This document shows positions 1-7,909 of a DNA stretch of 17,857 nt, piece by piece. The stretch is from Phycisphaerales bacterium UBA2402 (lineage in GTDB: Bacteria > Planctomycetota > Phycisphaerae > Phycisphaerales > UBA1924): assembly GCA_002343715.1 (NCBI GenBank), contig DDSA01000105.1, positions 1-17,857 on the forward strand. The letters run 5' to 3'. Numbering within the stretch: position 1 is the stretch's first letter; each line of letters starts with the position of its first letter. A program made the translations under genes and the position numbers. The notes beneath the pieces were generated by a model. That model searched no databases. It saw only the letters and a list, made by a program, of their open reading frames with translations, and had not been told where the DNA came from.

Positions 1-656
1 GCGGCGGCGGCCGAGGCGGGGGTGTTTCGGGAGTTGATCCCGCCCGGAACACCCGGCGGCGTGAACTTCGCGGCCCCGGGCATCCCCGCGGGAACACCGC
101 TTCCCGAGCCGCTCACGCGTGTGACCAAATCCGCACCTTTGGGAGTCAACTTGATGGTCTTGCCTCCGATGGTGATTTCAGACTCGGTGATGGCCGAAAC
201 GGTCTCATCACCGACCTTGCCACCCAACGAGACGAAGGACTGCTTGTCGGACTTTGAAACCAGCGCCATCTTCATCGTGCCAAGATGCACCAGCCCGAGG
301 AACTTGACATCCTCGGTCGGGGGTGGCGGCGGAGGGGGCGGAGGCTCCGCACCCTTGGGATCTTCCGTCACCAACGGAGGCGGCGCGGGGATCGACGGTC
401 GGTTGCTGATTCTCCCGAATCGATCCGCCACAGCGCCGAGGTCCACGACGACTTTGGAAATCTCTTGTTCGTCGTCAGGCTCGAGCGCCTCCTCCACAGC
501 GGGCAGAGTGAGCGGCTTGAGGGGCTGCTGCGGCTTGACCCCGGGAAGTCCGAAGGCGACGATGCCCCCCCCGCAGGCCGCCAACGCCACCACGCCGATC
601 TGCGCTGCCCGTGTTCGGGCGACGGCCTGCCTGCGGTCGAGTGGAGATGCGCTCAT
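1..656 (-). CDS. GspC/PilP-like type II secretion periplasmic protein (partial, C-terminus off the window)
   Basis: The reading frame opens with ATG at 656-654 and stays open to the left edge, about 218 codons, so the C-terminus is missing. The product has a short basic N-terminus, one hydrophobic segment (about residues 18-37), a long Pro/acidic linker with nine consecutive prolines (about 104-112), then a small beta-rich domain beginning FLGLVHLGTMKMALV. That layout (single membrane anchor, linker, HR-like domain) is known for GspC and PilP proteins, which connect the inner-membrane platform to the outer-membrane secretin. It lies 125 bp after gspK on the same strand, which supports a secretion role. 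The start is fixed by an in-frame stop just upstream; only a weak purine stretch (AAGGG) precedes it. The GspC/PilP assignment rests on architecture and context, not on a diagnostic motif. Confidence 0.6.
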   Translation of the reverse strand, partial: MSASPLDRRQAVARTRAAQIGVVALAACGGGIVAFGLPGVKPQQPLKPLTLPAVEEALEPDDEQEISKVVVDLGAVADRFGRISNRPSIPAPPPLVTEDPKGAEPPPPPPPPPTEDVKFLGLVHLGTMKMALVSKSDKQSFVSLGGKVGDETVSAITESEITIGGKTIKLTPKGADLVTRVSGSGSGVPAGMPGAAKFTPPGVPGGINSRNTPASAAA

Positions 657-781
657 AGGAACCCTTACGGTACGCTGGTCATGATGGTTGGATAGCCCAC
701 CTATGCACGGGGATCAGGAACTCCTGTCGGCCAAGACCGAACCGGCTTTGGAAGTTTTCCTGCCCGGAAGAGTTCTTCACG

Positions 782-1606
782 TTAGGGCCGGTCTTGCTCG
801 GAACAGTCCTCCCACGAAATGATCGAACTGTTGCGCTGCAGCGCCGTTCGGGTATCGCGTGAACCTCCCGGTACGGCGTTCGTGAGAAGTACCAAACCGC
901 AGTACCGGCGCGCGGAGATTCCTCCCGGAAAGCCCGCCGGTGTCTGCGCCTCGGCCAGCACGCGCCAAAGCGTCGGCGTCGCGGTGATCACCATATTCAG
1001 CCTGTTCCTCGCCTCGGGTTCCAGCGTGGATTGATTCAGAATCTCGTTGAGCATCAGCCCGTCGAGTGGTTGCCCACCCCTCGCGTGGAGGATCTCGCCA
1101 ACGATCTGCGCTGTGCCGTCCCCCTCGGTCACCGAGTTGATCGCCGAGTAGAGGACATCGGGTGGGGCCGAGTTCACGCTGATGGGCAGCGGGCCGTCTC
1201 GCCGCACCAGCGCGCCCGCGTTCGCACCAGCGCGGGCCCGCAGTTCCTGAAGCACCAGCCTGGCCGCTTCCCGAGCCTGGGCCGACAGGCCCGCCAACTC
1301 CACCAGCGCCTTGTCCTGCGCATCGAAGAATGAGATCCTCACGTTCTGGCCATCGTCGAGCGTCAGGTCGAAGGCGTGCCCATCGGGCTTGATGTTCTCG
1401 GCCATGGCTCTGCCCGCGCCGGATTTGCGGAGCCACGCCTCAACCGCCTCCTGCACCCCCTGAGAAACATGGTGGAAGGTGTAGGAGTCGAGTTCCCGCC
1501 GAACGATCATCGCTTGGGCGGTCTGCCGCTCCATCATGACCGCGACCATGATGCCCGCAACAAGAACCAACAGCAGCACAATCGGGAGCGCAAAGCCGTG
1601 TCTCAT
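782..1606 (-). CDS. gspK: Type II secretion minor pseudopilin GspK
   Basis: A 274-residue protein with a very short prepilin leader, MRHG, cleaved before Phe5, then a long hydrophobic helix. The Glu usual at mature position +5 is absent, which is normal for GspK. The central region contains ISVNSAPPDVLYSAINS, matching the family's signature around an N(S/T)APP(D/E)VL core, followed by a helical segment ending in TPTLWRVLAEA. GspK caps the pseudopilus tip with GspI and GspJ and is usually somewhat larger (about 300-330 residues). Its ATG overlaps the gspJ stop as ATGA, so translation is probably coupled. A 125-bp gap follows before the gspC-like gene, with no clear terminator in it. Confidence 0.85.
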   Translation of the reverse strand: MRHGFALPIVLLLVLVAGIMVAVMMERQTAQAMIVRRELDSYTFHHVSQGVQEAVEAWLRKSGAGRAMAENIKPDGHAFDLTLDDGQNVRISFFDAQDKALVELAGLSAQAREAARLVLQELRARAGANAGALVRRDGPLPISVNSAPPDVLYSAINSVTEGDGTAQIVGEILHARGGQPLDGLMLNEILNQSTLEPEARNRLNMVITATPTLWRVLAEAQTPAGFPGGISARRYCGLVLLTNAVPGGSRDTRTALQRNSSIISWEDCSEQDRP

Positions 1607-2847
1607 CGTCCGCCCCCAGACTTGGAGGGAGGAGGCGGAATGGGTGTTGCCTTCGGCATCGCGGGGCGTGTCGGACGCGAGGATGGTGGTGGCGCTCGCC
1701 CGGTCGGCGTCCCGCCCGCTGGGGGCGGGGTCGCGGGGCGCGCGTTCTGACCTCCGTCATCGACCGCCTCGGCCCGTCGGATGCCCTCGCCCGGCCTGGG
1801 AGGTACTTCCGGGCCTGTCGCCCAATCCACCTCAAAGAGCCACTTGGCTGTCATTCCCGAAGTGGTTTCCGCGGAGAGTTCCATGTAGGCCGGCAACTGC
1901 TGGAACCACGTCGCCTCCAGGGCGCTCTTCCACTCTCGGTCATCAAACAGCCGCCACTTCACGAACCGGAGATTACCGGCGACCTTCACGGGATCTCCCG
2001 CGAGCCCGATCGCTTCCTCGCTCGGCCTGTCGCTGCCGTTTTCTCGCGGCGGCAGAGGTACCCACCACACTTCATACGCCTCCGGAACTTCCTCATCATT
2101 CGCGGCCGCTTCTCGGATCGTGCGCCCGCTGGGGCGTTGCGGACGTACTTCAAGCGCTCCGCGAACCGCCCGCACCGAACCGAGGTCTTCTTCACCGGAT
2201 TCTCCGAACGTATCCGCTTTTTTGATGCTCGGATCCTCCGCCGCCGTTTTCACGCCCTCGTTCTTCGAACGAACGTTTTCGGGGGCGGACCCCGCGAATC
2301 GGCTTTCCTTGCTGAATCGGCTTTCGTTGGCGAAGCGGCTCTGGCTGTCGCGCCGCGACAAACGTTCGCCTTCTCGCAGGCCAGCCCGTGCGAAAAAGTC
2401 GCTCTCGGCGGAAGGGACCGGCGGATCCGAGAGCACGAACTCGATCCGTTGCACGGGCGACGCATCGGCCTGAAAGTCTCGCCCGCCCGTGCTACGCATG
2501 ACCCAACCGCCCGCGCGCTGGTCATCCTCAAGGATCAGCCTCGGTACCGGCGCGAGGCCGCCCGCCTCGCCGGCCTGAAAACGACCGAACCTCGAACCGG
2601 CACCCACGTCCTGCTCACCGGACCGCGGTGCCGGCGGGAGTCGGTCGGTTGACATCACCAGCGTCGTCGTCGCGCGTTGAGCCACCATCCGCAGCCGCTC
2701 CAGGTCGCCCGCGTGCTCGGCCCGCTTCGCGAGCATCTCATCCGTCCGCTGCATCGTGTACATCACCGACAGGCAGGCGATCACCACGAGTGCGCCCAGT
2801 GATGCGGCCATCACGACCTCGAGCATGGTGAAGCCGCGGCGCATCAC
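1603..2847 (-). CDS. gspJ: Type II secretion minor pseudopilin GspJ, with long extensions
   Basis: A 414-residue protein starting MMRRG/FTMLEVV: class III prepilin leader, cleavage after Gly5, Glu at mature +5, then a hydrophobic helix to about residue 30. Position between gspI and gspK and the predicted fold support GspJ, a tip pseudopilin that pairs with GspI and GspK. It is roughly twice the usual ~200 residues. The extra length is in a Ser/Arg/Glu-rich middle with three SRF-containing hexapeptide repeats (DNA 2296-2349) and a Pro/Gly-rich C-terminal tail ending PPPPSKSGGGR. Both ends overlap neighbours by ATGA (2844-2847 with gspI, 1603-1606 with gspK). The pilin N-terminus is certain; the J assignment rests partly on gene order. 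Confidence 0.8.
   Translation of the reverse strand: MMRRGFTMLEVVMAASLGALVVIACLSVMYTMQRTDEMLAKRAEHAGDLERLRMVAQRATTTLVMSTDRLPPAPRSGEQDVGAGSRFGRFQAGEAGGLAPVPRLILEDDQRAGGWVMRSTGGRDFQADASPVQRIEFVLSDPPVPSAESDFFARAGLREGERLSRRDSQSRFANESRFSKESRFAGSAPENVRSKNEGVKTAAEDPSIKKADTFGESGEEDLGSVRAVRGALEVRPQRPSGRTIREAAANDEEVPEAYEVWWVPLPPRENGSDRPSEEAIGLAGDPVKVAGNLRFVKWRLFDDREWKSALEATWFQQLPAYMELSAETTSGMTAKWLFEVDWATGPEVPPRPGEGIRRAEAVDDGGQNARPATPPPAGGTPTGRAPPPSSRPTRPAMPKATPIPPPPSKSGGGR
2296..2349 (-). repeat. Three-copy 18-bp in-frame tandem repeat inside gspJ
   Basis: On the plus strand, GAATCGGCTTTC occurs at 2296-2307 and again at 2314-2325, and a degenerate copy GAAGCGGCTCTG lies at 2332-2343, giving an 18-bp period. 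On the coding strand these encode (Q/E)SRF plus two variable residues: QSRFAN, ESRFSK, ESRFAG. The repeat lies in the disordered-looking middle of GspJ and keeps the frame. Confidence 0.75.
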
Positions 2848-3512
2848 TTGCCACCTCCGGTCTTCGGCGGCGGCTGTGTCCCCCGCCCCGTGCTGCGAGG
2901 ATTCACGCCTGTCGGCCGGGATCCCGCGCTGGCCGCCATCCCCGTGACGGCGTCCAGAAACTTCTGCCGAAGGACCGGGTCCTTCATGATGTGGTCGGCT
3001 GTATCGGGGTTGCGCAACTGGCCGAAGATCGGATCCACGATGCGGGACAGAGCGAACATCGGCGCACCAGCCTCCGGCGGCCCGCCCCGTTCATCGCTGA
3101 GCCAGACCGTCAGCCGGACCGTCTTGAGCCGATCGAGATCGATCCCGGATGTGGGCCGAGCGGTGGCTCCCGCGGGCTCGGGCGGCTTGGCGGGCGTCAG
3201 CGTGATAGACCGCTCCTCGATCGACCAGGCGTAGTAGTCTCTCCCGTACATCACCGGCAGCCCGGGCTTGGGCATCGATCCCTGATCATCGATGTACTCC
3301 AGGATCAGGCGATTAGCCACCTCCGCAGCGCCCAGGCGCTGATGCTGGCGCAACTGGGATCCCACCACTCCCTGCAGCGCCGCCATGATCATGCCCGTCA
3401 CCAGCGCGAGCAGCACCACCGATAAGAGCACTTCGAGAAAAGACATCCCCTTCCGGACTCTCCACTCGGAGGGGTTCCATCGACTCGAAGAGGATGGGCG
3501 AGGGAAAGGCAT
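2844..3512 (-). CDS. gspI: Type II secretion minor pseudopilin, GspI-like
   Basis: A 222-residue protein with a 22-residue basic leader ending RVRKG, cleavage before MSFLEVLLS (Glu at mature +5), then a hydrophobic helix. It is the second pilin after the major pseudopilin and lies directly before gspJ, as GspI does in standard clusters. GspI is usually about 120-130 residues, so this one is long; its C-terminus is Pro/Gly-rich and ends QPPPKTGGGK, resembling the end of the adjacent GspJ. The ATG at 3512 has no clear Shine-Dalgarno; an out-of-frame ATG at 3519 is not used. The gap to gspG is 34 bp, and the stop overlaps the gspJ start as ATGA. GspH is the alternative identity. Confidence 0.75.
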   Translation of the reverse strand: MPFPRPSSSSRWNPSEWRVRKGMSFLEVLLSVVLLALVTGMIMAALQGVVGSQLRQHQRLGAAEVANRLILEYIDDQGSMPKPGLPVMYGRDYYAWSIEERSITLTPAKPPEPAGATARPTSGIDLDRLKTVRLTVWLSDERGGPPEAGAPMFALSRIVDPIFGQLRNPDTADHIMKDPVLRQKFLDAVTGMAASAGSRPTGVNPRSTGRGTQPPPKTGGGK

Positions 3513-3546
3513 GGCTCATGTACGCGGGGAACTACCCGGTGCCGGG

Positions 3547-3963
3547 TTATTTGTCCATGGTCCAGATGTCGATGTCGTCCTCGGTGCCCGCGCTGCCATC
3601 CTCTCCCGCCGATCCGAGGATGTAGGGCTGTTCCTTGCTGCGTCCGCGCGGATCGTACACGAAATCATTCTTCCACCCATCCTTGAGTGCCTTGTCGTCG
3701 AGCATCTTGGCGGTGATGAGTGTGTTGAGCGTCGGCGGGTAACCGCCCACTTCAAGGTTATAGGTTGTCAGCGCGTTCTTGATCGTCGCCAGGCTTGCGC
3801 GCGTCACGCGGGCCTTGGCCCGGGATCCGGCCCCCACGATATTCACCGCCGCGGCCGCGATGAGAATTCCGATAATCACAAGAACCAGTGTCAGTTCGAG
3901 AAGTGAAAAGCCCCTCGCCAAGCGGGCGGTGGTTCGGGGGGAAGTGCACACCATCGTCTTCAT
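3547..3963 (-). CDS. gspG: Type II secretion major pseudopilin GspG
   Basis: A 138-residue protein, normal for GspG. The 18-residue leader ends in RG, cleaved before FSLLELTLVLVIIGILIAA, with Glu at mature +5. The C-terminal half has the family hallmarks: a YNLEVGGYPPTLNTLI segment, then DGWKNDFVYDPRG, and a final acidic loop (EDGSAGTEDDIDIW) matching the calcium-binding region that stabilises GspG subunits. GspG polymerises into the periplasmic pseudopilus that drives substrates through the secretin. The start is supported by an AAGGAA ribosome site seven bases upstream, one of the few clear ones in this window. It follows gspF by 99 bp, so it may also have separate control. Confidence 0.95.
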   Translation of the reverse strand: MKTMVCTSPRTTARLARGFSLLELTLVLVIIGILIAAAAVNIVGAGSRAKARVTRASLATIKNALTTYNLEVGGYPPTLNTLITAKMLDDKALKDGWKNDFVYDPRGRSKEQPYILGSAGEDGSAGTEDDIDIWTMDK

Positions 3964-3970
3964 ATCACGG

Positions 3971-3976
3971 TTCCTT
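3971..3976 (-). promoter_or_regulatory. Ribosome binding site of gspG
   Basis: AAGGAA on the minus strand, seven bases before the gspG ATG. It is notable because most genes here lack a recognisable Shine-Dalgarno; it fits high translation of the major subunit. Confidence 0.6.
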
Positions 3977-4062
3977 GCTCGGGGTCTTTGCGTGCGTGGA
4001 CGTGTGTCCGGTCACATGCTTGTACAGTAGGTATTCGCCCGGGGTTCGCGTGCGCTCGACAG

Positions 4063-5277
4063 TCAACCCACCGCATTGGTGGTCGCTTTGATGAGGGGCA
4101 CCATGATCGACACAACGAGACTGCCGATCATCAGGAACATGACGAGGATAAGGACGGGTTCCATGGCCGCCAGGAGCCGCTCGCTGCGTCGTTCGAGTTC
4201 CTCGGTCATATCCCCGGCCAGTGTCTCAAAGGCAGACTCAAGGTCTCCCGACCGCTCCGCGGCCATGAGCAGGCGGCGCGTCGGCAGAGGCAAGGCCTCG
4301 ACACTGTCGATGAGCGAACGCAGCACGCCGCCCTCGATGAGTTTGGTCCTCAGCGTCGTCAGTTGCCGGCGCAGGGCCGGGTGGCTGATCACCCCGATGG
4401 CCACGCCGAGCGCATCGGCCAGTGTGACGCCGTTCTTGGTCATCGCCGCCATCACAGTGAAGAACCGCGCGGATTCCTGCGTCAGCACCACTTCCTTCAG
4501 GAGTGGCGTGGTCCGCGCCAACCGCCCGACAAACTCCACGATCGCCCGTCGGGCGAAGACCGCCAACGTCAGAAACGCCAGCACGCCCACCAGGACCCAC
4601 AACGCGTGCTCTCGGATGAAGATCCCCACTGTCATCAGGAACTGCGTGAAGGCCGGGAGCGGCGTGTTCAGGTCTTTGATGGACTGCCCGATCTTCGGCA
4701 GCACGAAACAGATCATCGCCAGCGTCACCGCGGCGCTGATCGATAGCACGATCGCGGGGTAGATCATCAGCGTGCCCGCCTTGCCGCTGATGCGGAGCTG
4801 GCGGCGCGTCGTCGCGGCCAACTGCTTCGCCGCGCCGCCCAGATCGCCCGTCCGCTCCGCCGCGCGGTACACCGCGGTGGTCACGGCATCGAACATGCCC
4901 ACGGTCGCCGCGGCATCGGAAAAACTCGCCCCCGCGGCGACCATGTCGCGCATCCGCTCCACCCGCGGCGCGGTGGAGGGTGCCACGGATTTGCTGGTGG
5001 CCTCCAGCGCTTCGACCAGCGGCACCCCCCGGGTGAGCAACTGCGCCAACTGGGTGTGCAACTCGCCCTGGTCCTTGAGCGATACGGACTCGCTCCCGGT
5101 GCCGCCCGCCCAACTCGGCAACGCCCACACCCGCAGCGCGACGAGGCGCTCCCGGCGCAGCGTTTCGTTGAGTTGCCGCAGGTCTCTGGCTCGGCGCAGG
5201 CCGATGGTTCGCCCGCCATCGGGCCGGGCCGCGAGGATCAGATATCGGCAGGAAGTTGGAAGCGTGACGCGAGACAT
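4063..5277 (-). CDS. gspF: Type II secretion inner-membrane platform protein GspF
   Basis: A 404-residue protein of typical GspF/PilC length. It contains two copies of the cytoplasmic T2SSF domain: the first from about LHTQLAQLLTRGVPLVEALE with AAERTGDLGGAAKQLA, the second from ESARFFTVMAAMTKNGVTL with AAERSGDLESAFETLA. Three hydrophobic segments are visible: one after the first domain (LMIYPAIVLSISAAVTLAM), one around HALWVLVGVLAFLTLAVF, and one at the C-terminus (PVLILVMFLMIGSLVVSIM). GspF is the polytopic platform contacted by the GspE ATPase, which is not in this window. The gene follows the MoxR ATPase by 82 bp and precedes gspG by 99 bp. No clear ribosome site precedes the ATG. Confidence 0.93.
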   Translation of the reverse strand: MSRVTLPTSCRYLILAARPDGGRTIGLRRARDLRQLNETLRRERLVALRVWALPSWAGGTGSESVSLKDQGELHTQLAQLLTRGVPLVEALEATSKSVAPSTAPRVERMRDMVAAGASFSDAAATVGMFDAVTTAVYRAAERTGDLGGAAKQLAATTRRQLRISGKAGTLMIYPAIVLSISAAVTLAMICFVLPKIGQSIKDLNTPLPAFTQFLMTVGIFIREHALWVLVGVLAFLTLAVFARRAIVEFVGRLARTTPLLKEVVLTQESARFFTVMAAMTKNGVTLADALGVAIGVISHPALRRQLTTLRTKLIEGGVLRSLIDSVEALPLPTRRLLMAAERSGDLESAFETLAGDMTEELERRSERLLAAMEPVLILVMFLMIGSLVVSIMVPLIKATTNAVG

Positions 5278-5359
5278 AGGAATGCGGATTGACCGTAACG
5301 TTCCGACCTCGGCTGGTCGTACGGGTATTCACACACACGGATGCGGTGTACGGCTGTCA

Positions 5360-6427
<1,068 letters not shown>

Positions 6428-6626
6428 AACTCATCGTACGCCCCCCCGGTGCTTCGACAGCGCGACCACCCCCACCGGGTGGGAGCATGGCGCGCGATTC
6501 GCTTGTCTCTGATCTGTGTGCGCGGTTGAGATGCCTCGAGGTAACTCGCGAATCGGCGTGTTGACGGTCAGTTTCAAGCAGGATCCACGGTTGTTCCAGA
6601 TCCCGCTTCAGGTGCAATCGGCCGCG
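6428..6626. other. Intergenic region between pyrE and the MoxR gene
   Basis: A 199-bp stretch between two minus-strand genes. I see no convincing gene, sigma70 promoter or terminator. It holds an 8-bp inverted repeat, CGATTCGC at 6495-6502 and GCGAATCG at 6548-6555, and a short hairpin CCCAC/GTGGG near 6470-6483 without a T-tract. A promoter for the MoxR/secretion genes would be expected here but cannot be pinned down. Confidence 0.4.
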
Positions 6627-7187
6627 TCACTCGACCACACCCAGGTCACGCTTGGTGAAGAGCGATTCAAACACCAGTCCTTCCCGCTCCACGTTCTCGC
6701 GGGCCCCCTCCAGCCTGTCGATCGTGGCGATCACGCCGAGGACGTTTCCCCCTGCGTCACGAAGAGACCGGACCGCTTCCAGCGCCTGCCCGCCGGTGGT
6801 GGCCACGTCTTCCACCAGAACCACACGATCGCCTTTCAACAACACGCCTTCCAACTGCTTCGCCGTCCCATAGTCCTTTTTCTGATTTCGCACAAAGATG
6901 CATGGGAGCCCGGTGTGCAGGCTCGTTGCCGTGACCAGCGGGATGCCTCCCAACTCGGCGCCGGCGAGGCGGTCGGTACGGACGGACAATCGACGCTCCA
7001 TCGCGCCCAGCCTCTCGGCGAAGAGCGGTGCCAGTTGCGCGAGCAACTCCGGGCGGGTCGAGAAGAGGTACTTGTCGAGATAGTACGTACTGGTCTTGCC
7101 CGACCGCAGCGTGAACGTGCCCCGGAGCAATGCCGCCTCGGCGATCGCCGCCGCCAGGCCTGTCGCGTTGATCTGTGCTGTGGACAT
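6627..7187 (-). CDS. pyrE: Orotate phosphoribosyltransferase
   Basis: A 186-residue protein, close to normal length. It transfers orotate onto PRPP to make OMP, the fifth step of de novo UMP synthesis, in the cytoplasm. Visible motifs are the N-terminal FTLRSGKTSTYYLDKY block, the orotate/PRPP-loop segment KDYGTAKQLEG (about 105-114) and the PRPP-binding motif VVLVEDVATTGG (122-133), whose acidic pair and Thr-Thr-Gly-Gly bind the ribose phosphate. It is divergent from the sigma factor gene across 145 bp. A perfect 8-bp dyad lies 18 bp before its start codon, which may be an operator or a leader hairpin. Confidence 0.95.
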   Translation of the reverse strand: MSTAQINATGLAAAIAEAALLRGTFTLRSGKTSTYYLDKYLFSTRPELLAQLAPLFAERLGAMERRLSVRTDRLAGAELGGIPLVTATSLHTGLPCIFVRNQKKDYGTAKQLEGVLLKGDRVVLVEDVATTGGQALEAVRSLRDAGGNVLGVIATIDRLEGARENVEREGLVFESLFTKRDLGVVE

Positions 7188-7204
7188 GCACCACCGTAGG
7201 ATGC

Positions 7205-7222
7205 GAGAAGGGTGCCCTTCTC
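7205..7222. promoter_or_regulatory. 8-bp inverted repeat with 2-bp centre in the pyrE/sigma-factor divergent region
   Basis: GAGAAGGG-TG-CCCTTCTC, with perfect arms. It ends 18 bp before the pyrE start and 111 bp before the sigma factor start. The size and symmetry suit a dimeric repressor site; as RNA it would also form a compact hairpin in the pyrE leader. A second, weaker inverted repeat (GGTTTC 7234-7239, GAAACC 7251-7256) lies beside it. Confidence 0.45.
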
Positions 7223-7332
7223 ACCCGCTCATCGGTTTCCGAGACTCCGCGAAACCACCGCCGCCCCCGCAAGTCTGGAACACCGGCGTAACATGATGGG
7301 CGTCCGCTCCGTCCGTTTGTGTACCGTGCATC

Positions 7333-7869
7333 ATGTCGGCCGACGCTCACAACTCCGCCACCGAACTCTCGGGAGAGGCCGAGCGCATTCTCCCGGCTGT
7401 GTACGAAGAACTCCGCCGCCTGGCGCGGGCGCGACTTTCTCAGGAACCCGCTGGCCTCACCCTGCAACCCACGGGGCTGGTTCACGAGGCGTATCTCCGG
7501 CTGGCCAAGGAAAACCAACAGTGGCAGAACAAAGCTCACTTCTTCGCCGCGGCCGCCGTCGCGATGCGCCGTATTCTCATCGAGCGTGCCCGCCGCAAGC
7601 GAGTGGTGCGCGATGCACGCAGCCTTACCGATCTTGAAAGCGGCGGTGACCCCGAGAACGTTGACCTGCTCGCTCTCGACCCCGCGCTGGACAAACTCTG
7701 CCGCTTCGACCGCCGGCTCGCGGACGTGGTGCAACTGCGTTTTTTCGCCGGTCTCTCCGTTGAACAAACGGCGGAGGTCATGGGCATCGCGGAGCGCACG
7801 GTGAAACGTGACTGGAACTTCGCCCGCGCCTGGCTCAAGCAGGAGATGGAATCCGATACCGGCCATTGA
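7333..7869 (+). CDS. ECF-type RNA polymerase sigma factor (TIGR02999-like)
   Basis: A 178-residue protein with sigma region 2 (about residues 18-92, including LQPTGLVHEAYLRL and MRRILIERARRKR) and region 4 (about 118-172, RLADVVQLRFFAGLSVEQTA with a helix-turn-helix ending ERTVKRDWNFARAWLKQEM). This matches the planctomycete/acidobacterial ECF group known as TIGR02999, commonly next to Ser/Thr kinases. No anti-sigma gene is adjacent; a kinase-TPR gene starts 40 bp downstream. In region 2.2, where most ECF factors have an acidic D-x-E-D stretch that contacts RNA polymerase, this one reads Q-P-T47-G, leaving a Thr in place of the charge. No Shine-Dalgarno is seen. A loose ECF-like promoter (GGAAC at 7277-7281, CGTCC at 7301-7305) has a 19-base spacer, longer than usual. 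Confidence 0.93.
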   Translation: MSADAHNSATELSGEAERILPAVYEELRRLARARLSQEPAGLTLQPTGLVHEAYLRLAKENQQWQNKAHFFAAAAVAMRRILIERARRKRVVRDARSLTDLESGGDPENVDLLALDPALDKLCRFDRRLADVVQLRFFAGLSVEQTAEVMGIAERTVKRDWNFARAWLKQEMESDTGH

Positions 7870-7909
7870 AGTTTTCGTGCCTTGACGCCACCCCTCCCAC
7901 GGATCATCC

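Noticed and set aside
4238..5338. Long minus-strand frame overlapping gspF
   Set aside because: It is a +1 shadow of gspF; its translation is low-complexity Arg/Gly/His with no family motifs, while gspF has clear domains and membrane helices.
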